Shown: positions 6,302 through 8,177 of the stretch, piece after piece
Numbering within the stretch: the stretch's first letter is position 1
How the letters are laid out: each line of letters opens with the position of its first letter
Assembly: GCA_033837965.1 (NCBI GenBank)
Contig: JAJLLM010000068.1
Span: 1 to 8,177 of the forward strand
DNA length: 8,177 nucleotides
Direction: 5' to 3'
Origin: Pseudazoarcus pumilus_A
Lineage (GTDB): Bacteria > Pseudomonadota > Gammaproteobacteria > Burkholderiales > Rhodocyclaceae
Notes under the pieces: model-generated
Seen by the model: only the letters and a program-made list of their open reading frames with translations
Databases searched by the model: none
What the model was told of the DNA's origin: nothing
Position numbers and translations under genes: made by a program

Positions 6302-6985
6302 ATGATCCGGCGCTGCCGCAACGAGTACCCGGTACGGTTGATGTGCCGCTGTCTGCAGGTTTCCCCCAGCGGTTACTACGCCTGGGACGGGCGCATACCC
6401 AGCCTACGTGCTCAGGAGCATGTGCGCCTGCTGAGCCGTATTCGCGAGATTCACGAAGACAGTCGCGGCGTGATTGGCGCGCCGCGCATGTATGAGGGCA
6501 AGTGGGTGACCAACATCACCAAGATCGCGACGCAAGAAGGAAAGTTGTTCCTGTGCGTGGTGCTCGATCTGTACAGCAAACTGGTGATCGGCTGGTCAAT
6601 GCACCACCGGCAGGACCGCCACATGGTGATTCGCGCAGCCGAGATGGCGGTCTGGCAGCGCCAGCGCGGCTGGTCAGTGATTCTGCATTCGGACCGTGGG
6701 TGTCAATTCGTGAGCGGCGACTACCAGCGTTTCCTCAGCCGCAATACGCTGATCTGCAGCATGAGTGCAGTGGGCCATTGTGGTGACAATGCCGCCTGCG
6801 AGGGTTTCTTCGGGATGCTCAAGCGCGAGCGCGTCAGCCATCAGTTGTATCGAACTCTCGATGAAGCAAGGGCGGATCTGTTCGACTACATCGAACGGTT
6901 CCACAACCCGAGAATGCGACGTAGAGTAGTCAAGCAGGACAAGAAGTTTTCAGCCCTTTTAAAACCGTCCGTGGAAACGGGGTAG
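6302..6985 (+). pseudogene. IS3-family transposase orfB, internally deleted and with a catalytic substitution
   Basis: Catalytic rve/DDE subunit of the IS3-family transposase. It is open for 227 residues, whereas relatives are about 285-290. Present: the N-terminal MIRRCRNEYPVRLMCRCL, SPSGYYAW and DSRGVIGAPRMYE; the integrase core WVTNITKIA...LCVVLDLYSKLVIGWSM; HSDRGCQF with the second Asp (131); DNAACEGFFGMLKRE with the Glu (167), giving the expected 35-residue D-to-E spacing; and the C-terminal YIERFHNPRMRRR. Odd: RMYEG (to 6499) joins directly to KWVT (from 6500), so about 60 residues of linker between the HTH-like region and the core are missing in frame. The first catalytic Asp of WVTDIT is Asn (AAC, 6512-6514, residue 71), and the following Glu is Lys. 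It should be inactive. Confidence 0.87.
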
Positions 6986-6990
6986 AACCC
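6967..6990 (-). repeat. Right terminal inverted repeat of the IS3-family element
   Basis: Reverse complement begins GGGTTCTACCCC and ends CACGGAC, pairing with 5945-5968 (20 of 24). It contains the orfB stop codon TAG at 6983-6985. Confidence 0.87.
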
Positions 6991-7049
6991 TAGCGACTCC
7001 ATGCGCAATCAGAGCATCACGCAGTGAGCTGGCCTGAACCACTCATGAT

Positions 7050-8009
7050 TTAGAGCCTTCCCAAAAGCGCGGCAAAGACCAATCCAAGATTTCCAACGCG
7101 CGTCTGTCTGTAGATACCGCTCCCACGCAAGCCACGCACCGCACTTAGCCCCGAGCATTTGCGCAAGTTGCGAAAGTCTTCTACAAGCATCTTCGCTTCG
7201 TTGGTAAATGGCAATGGCATCCGAACGCATTCCAATGCATCAAGATTGCGTTCATTCCAGCCTCGGAAGCGCCCCTTGATCAACATGCTTGCCCGAGCAA
7301 GATTGGCCCGCAACCCGGAGTTACGTCCGATGAGATTACCCCCGTGCTGGCGATAGCGAATCACGGGATACGGATCGTAGTGCACTCGGCCTCTACAACC
7401 ACTGACGAGAATGTAAGCCCACCAGTCGTGCGCAACAGCCTGCACCCCGGGACCGGCCAGGCATAACAGATCACGTGCAGCATTGTTGAGGAGCATCGTG
7501 TTGCCACCCCCAAGACTCTGCACCAGCGCGTTACCGAAACCGGGCTCACGGGAGAACAACGGCGAGAGGCCGATCTCGCGCCCTTCTACATCAACCAGAC
7601 GGGTGCGGGCGCAGTACAGCGCCGGCACGTCGGTCGGCACGGATTTGATCCAATCTACGGCGCGCTTCAGTTTGTCAGCTTCCCATACGTCGTCCTGGTC
7701 GCAGAAGGCGAAGTAGTCTGCCTCAATCTCGGAGCGGCAGGCGAGCGAAAGAAAGTTGGCCGCAAAACCGCGCTGCGGGCCAGCAACGACATGCAGGCGA
7801 CCTTCCGGCCATTGGGCCCGGCGGTCAGCAAGCTGGGCAAGGGTGTCGTCGGTAGAGCCGTCGTCGGACGCCCATACCTCCCAGTTGGAGTGCGTCTGGT
7901 CCTCAATGGAATCGAGCTGCTCCCCAAGGAAGCCCGCACCATTGTAGGTGCAGAGCAGGATCGCAACCCTGGGCGACGCCGTCTGCACAGCCAGCTCACC
8001 TGAAGCCAT
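7050..8009 (-). CDS. Family 2 glycosyltransferase (rhamnosyltransferase-like)
   Basis: GT-A-fold glycosyltransferase of 319 residues that would add a sugar from a nucleotide donor during O-antigen or other surface polysaccharide assembly at the cytoplasmic face of the inner membrane. Seen: VAILLCTYNGAGFLGEQLDSI from residue 15 (nucleotide-binding start), DDGST at 49-53, and CDQDDVW at 103-109 with the metal-binding DxD and the DQDDVW form common in rhamnosyltransferase-like members; GGGNTML, HDWW at 194-197 (catalytic-base region) and RQHGGN at 220-225. No membrane span is evident. ATG 8009 has a strong GGGAGGG (8018-8024) 8 nt upstream. The reading frame is intact to a natural TAA. The base composition is visibly poorer in GC than the housekeeping genes, suggesting horizontal origin. 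It stands alone between two IS ends, so its donor and acceptor cannot be inferred. Confidence 0.9.
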   Translation of the reverse strand: MASGELAVQTASPRVAILLCTYNGAGFLGEQLDSIEDQTHSNWEVWASDDGSTDDTLAQLADRRAQWPEGRLHVVAGPQRGFAANFLSLACRSEIEADYFAFCDQDDVWEADKLKRAVDWIKSVPTDVPALYCARTRLVDVEGREIGLSPLFSREPGFGNALVQSLGGGNTMLLNNAARDLLCLAGPGVQAVAHDWWAYILVSGCRGRVHYDPYPVIRYRQHGGNLIGRNSGLRANLARASMLIKGRFRGWNERNLDALECVRMPLPFTNEAKMLVEDFRNLRKCSGLSAVRGLRGSGIYRQTRVGNLGLVFAALLGRL

Positions 8010-8038
8010 GTGAAAACCCTCCCAAACGGACGACTCAA

Positions 8039-8177
8039 TGGCCTGCTGCCGGTTCGGTTGACACGAACCTAAGCTTTTTGAGCCTCCTCGAACTGTATCG
8101 GACTGAGGTAGCCGAGGGTCGAGTGGCGTCGGCGCGGATTGTAGAAGCGCTCGATGTAATCAAACACATCTGCACGC
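8039..8177 (-). mobile_element. 3' end of a second IS3-family element (partial, runs off the window)
   Basis: Contains the end of a transposase gene followed by a sequence that looks like an IS terminus. TGGCCTGCTGCCGGTTCGGT (from 8039) begins with the 5'-TG typical of IS3-family ends and is followed by TGACAC. Only one end is in the window, so the boundary at 8039 is inferred from the TG and the usual spacing to the transposase stop, not from a matching inverted repeat. It differs from the element at 5945-6990 in both terminal sequence and protein C-terminus. Confidence 0.75.
8069..8177 (-). CDS. IS3-family transposase OrfB, C-terminal fragment (cut by window edge)
   Basis: Reading down from 8176, the last 35 residues are visible: RADVFDYIERFYNPRRRHST, then LGYLSPIQFEEAQKA and TAG (8071-8069). 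The FDYIERFYNxxRRHxxLGYxSPxxFE pattern is the well-known C-terminus of IS3-family DDE transposases. The catalytic part lies beyond the window, so whether it is intact is unknown. Confidence 0.9.
   Translation of the reverse strand, partial: RADVFDYIERFYNPRRRHSTLGYLSPIQFEEAQKA

Larger units (their letters stand above)
5945..6990 (+). mobile_element. Defective IS3-family insertion sequence
   Basis: An IS of 1,046 bp bounded by 24-bp imperfect terminal inverted repeats and holding remnants of overlapping orfA and orfB of the IS3-family type (HTH protein plus DDE integrase-like protein). It is shorter than the roughly 1.2 kb of intact relatives because of an internal deletion in orfB. The stop codon of orfB lies inside the right inverted repeat. 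No target-site duplication is visible: bases just outside the left end (GGC) and right end (TAG) differ. The outermost base or two of each end could be mis-set, because the canonical 5'-TG terminus is not seen at either side. Confidence 0.9.

Noticed and set aside
6194..6985. Transposase starting at 6194 as a 263-residue protein.
   Set aside because: The part before 6302 is an out-of-frame reading of orfA; OrfB homology begins at MIRRCRNEYPV (6302).
5945..8177. A composite transposon carrying the glycosyltransferase.
   Set aside because: The two IS3-family elements have different termini and different transposase C-termini, and one is defective, so joint mobilisation is unlikely.
1..8177. 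A CRISPR array, tRNA/rRNA gene, phage gene or new defence/biosynthetic system.
   Set aside because: No regularly spaced repeats, no tRNA-like cloverleaf signature and no unassigned conserved gene cluster were seen; every sizeable coding stretch falls in a known family.

Overview
The window looks like a GC-rich betaproteobacterial chromosome. Rhodocyclales (Azoarcus/Thauera type) is my best guess, inferred from the gene order hemA-prfA-prmC-grxD, the high GC content and the style of the proteins; no rRNA or other taxonomic marker is present. The left 5.1 kb is conserved housekeeping DNA and the right 3 kb is decayed, IS-riddled accessory DNA next to a surface-polysaccharide gene.

Left part. 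A fructosamine/ketosamine-3-kinase family gene (17-925, +) runs towards grxD (971-1309, -). The two share one perfect 14-bp hairpin with A and T tracts on opposite sides, which can terminate both. On the minus strand the order of transcription is hemA (4567-3314), prfA (3302-2232), prmC (2235-1357), grxD (1309-971). These encode the first committed enzyme of tetrapyrrole synthesis, release factor 1, the methylase that modifies release factors at the GGQ glutamine, and a CGFS monothiol glutaredoxin for Fe-S trafficking. prfA and prmC overlap by ATGA. A clear extended -10 promoter lies just upstream of hemA.

Middle. Upstream of hemA, also on the minus strand, is a stand-alone gene for an alanine-rich, Lpp/OprI-like outer-membrane lipoprotein (4712-5149) with its own hairpin terminator. 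It is about twice the usual length of this type of protein and ends in lysine.

Right part. The C-terminal part of an NAD-dependent sugar epimerase/dehydratase gene (5324-5944, -) is a pseudogene. It has an in-frame stop and a frameshift, and it is cut off at the terminal inverted repeat of an IS3-family element (5945-6990, +). That element is itself dead: its orfA frame is broken at the T-run that should be the slippery site, orfB has an in-frame internal deletion, and the first catalytic Asp of the DDE triad is Asn. The missing half of the epimerase is not on the far side of the IS, so the locus was rearranged. Next comes an apparently intact family-2 glycosyltransferase (7050-8009, -) with visibly lower GC. 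About 30 bp upstream of it is the end of a second, different IS3-family element, which runs off the window (8039-8177, -). The epimerase and glycosyltransferase suggest the edge of an O-antigen or capsule locus eroded by IS elements.

I found no CRISPR array, RNA gene, phage gene or convincing new defence or biosynthetic system. The interesting material is the decay history of the right part and the unusual lipoprotein.
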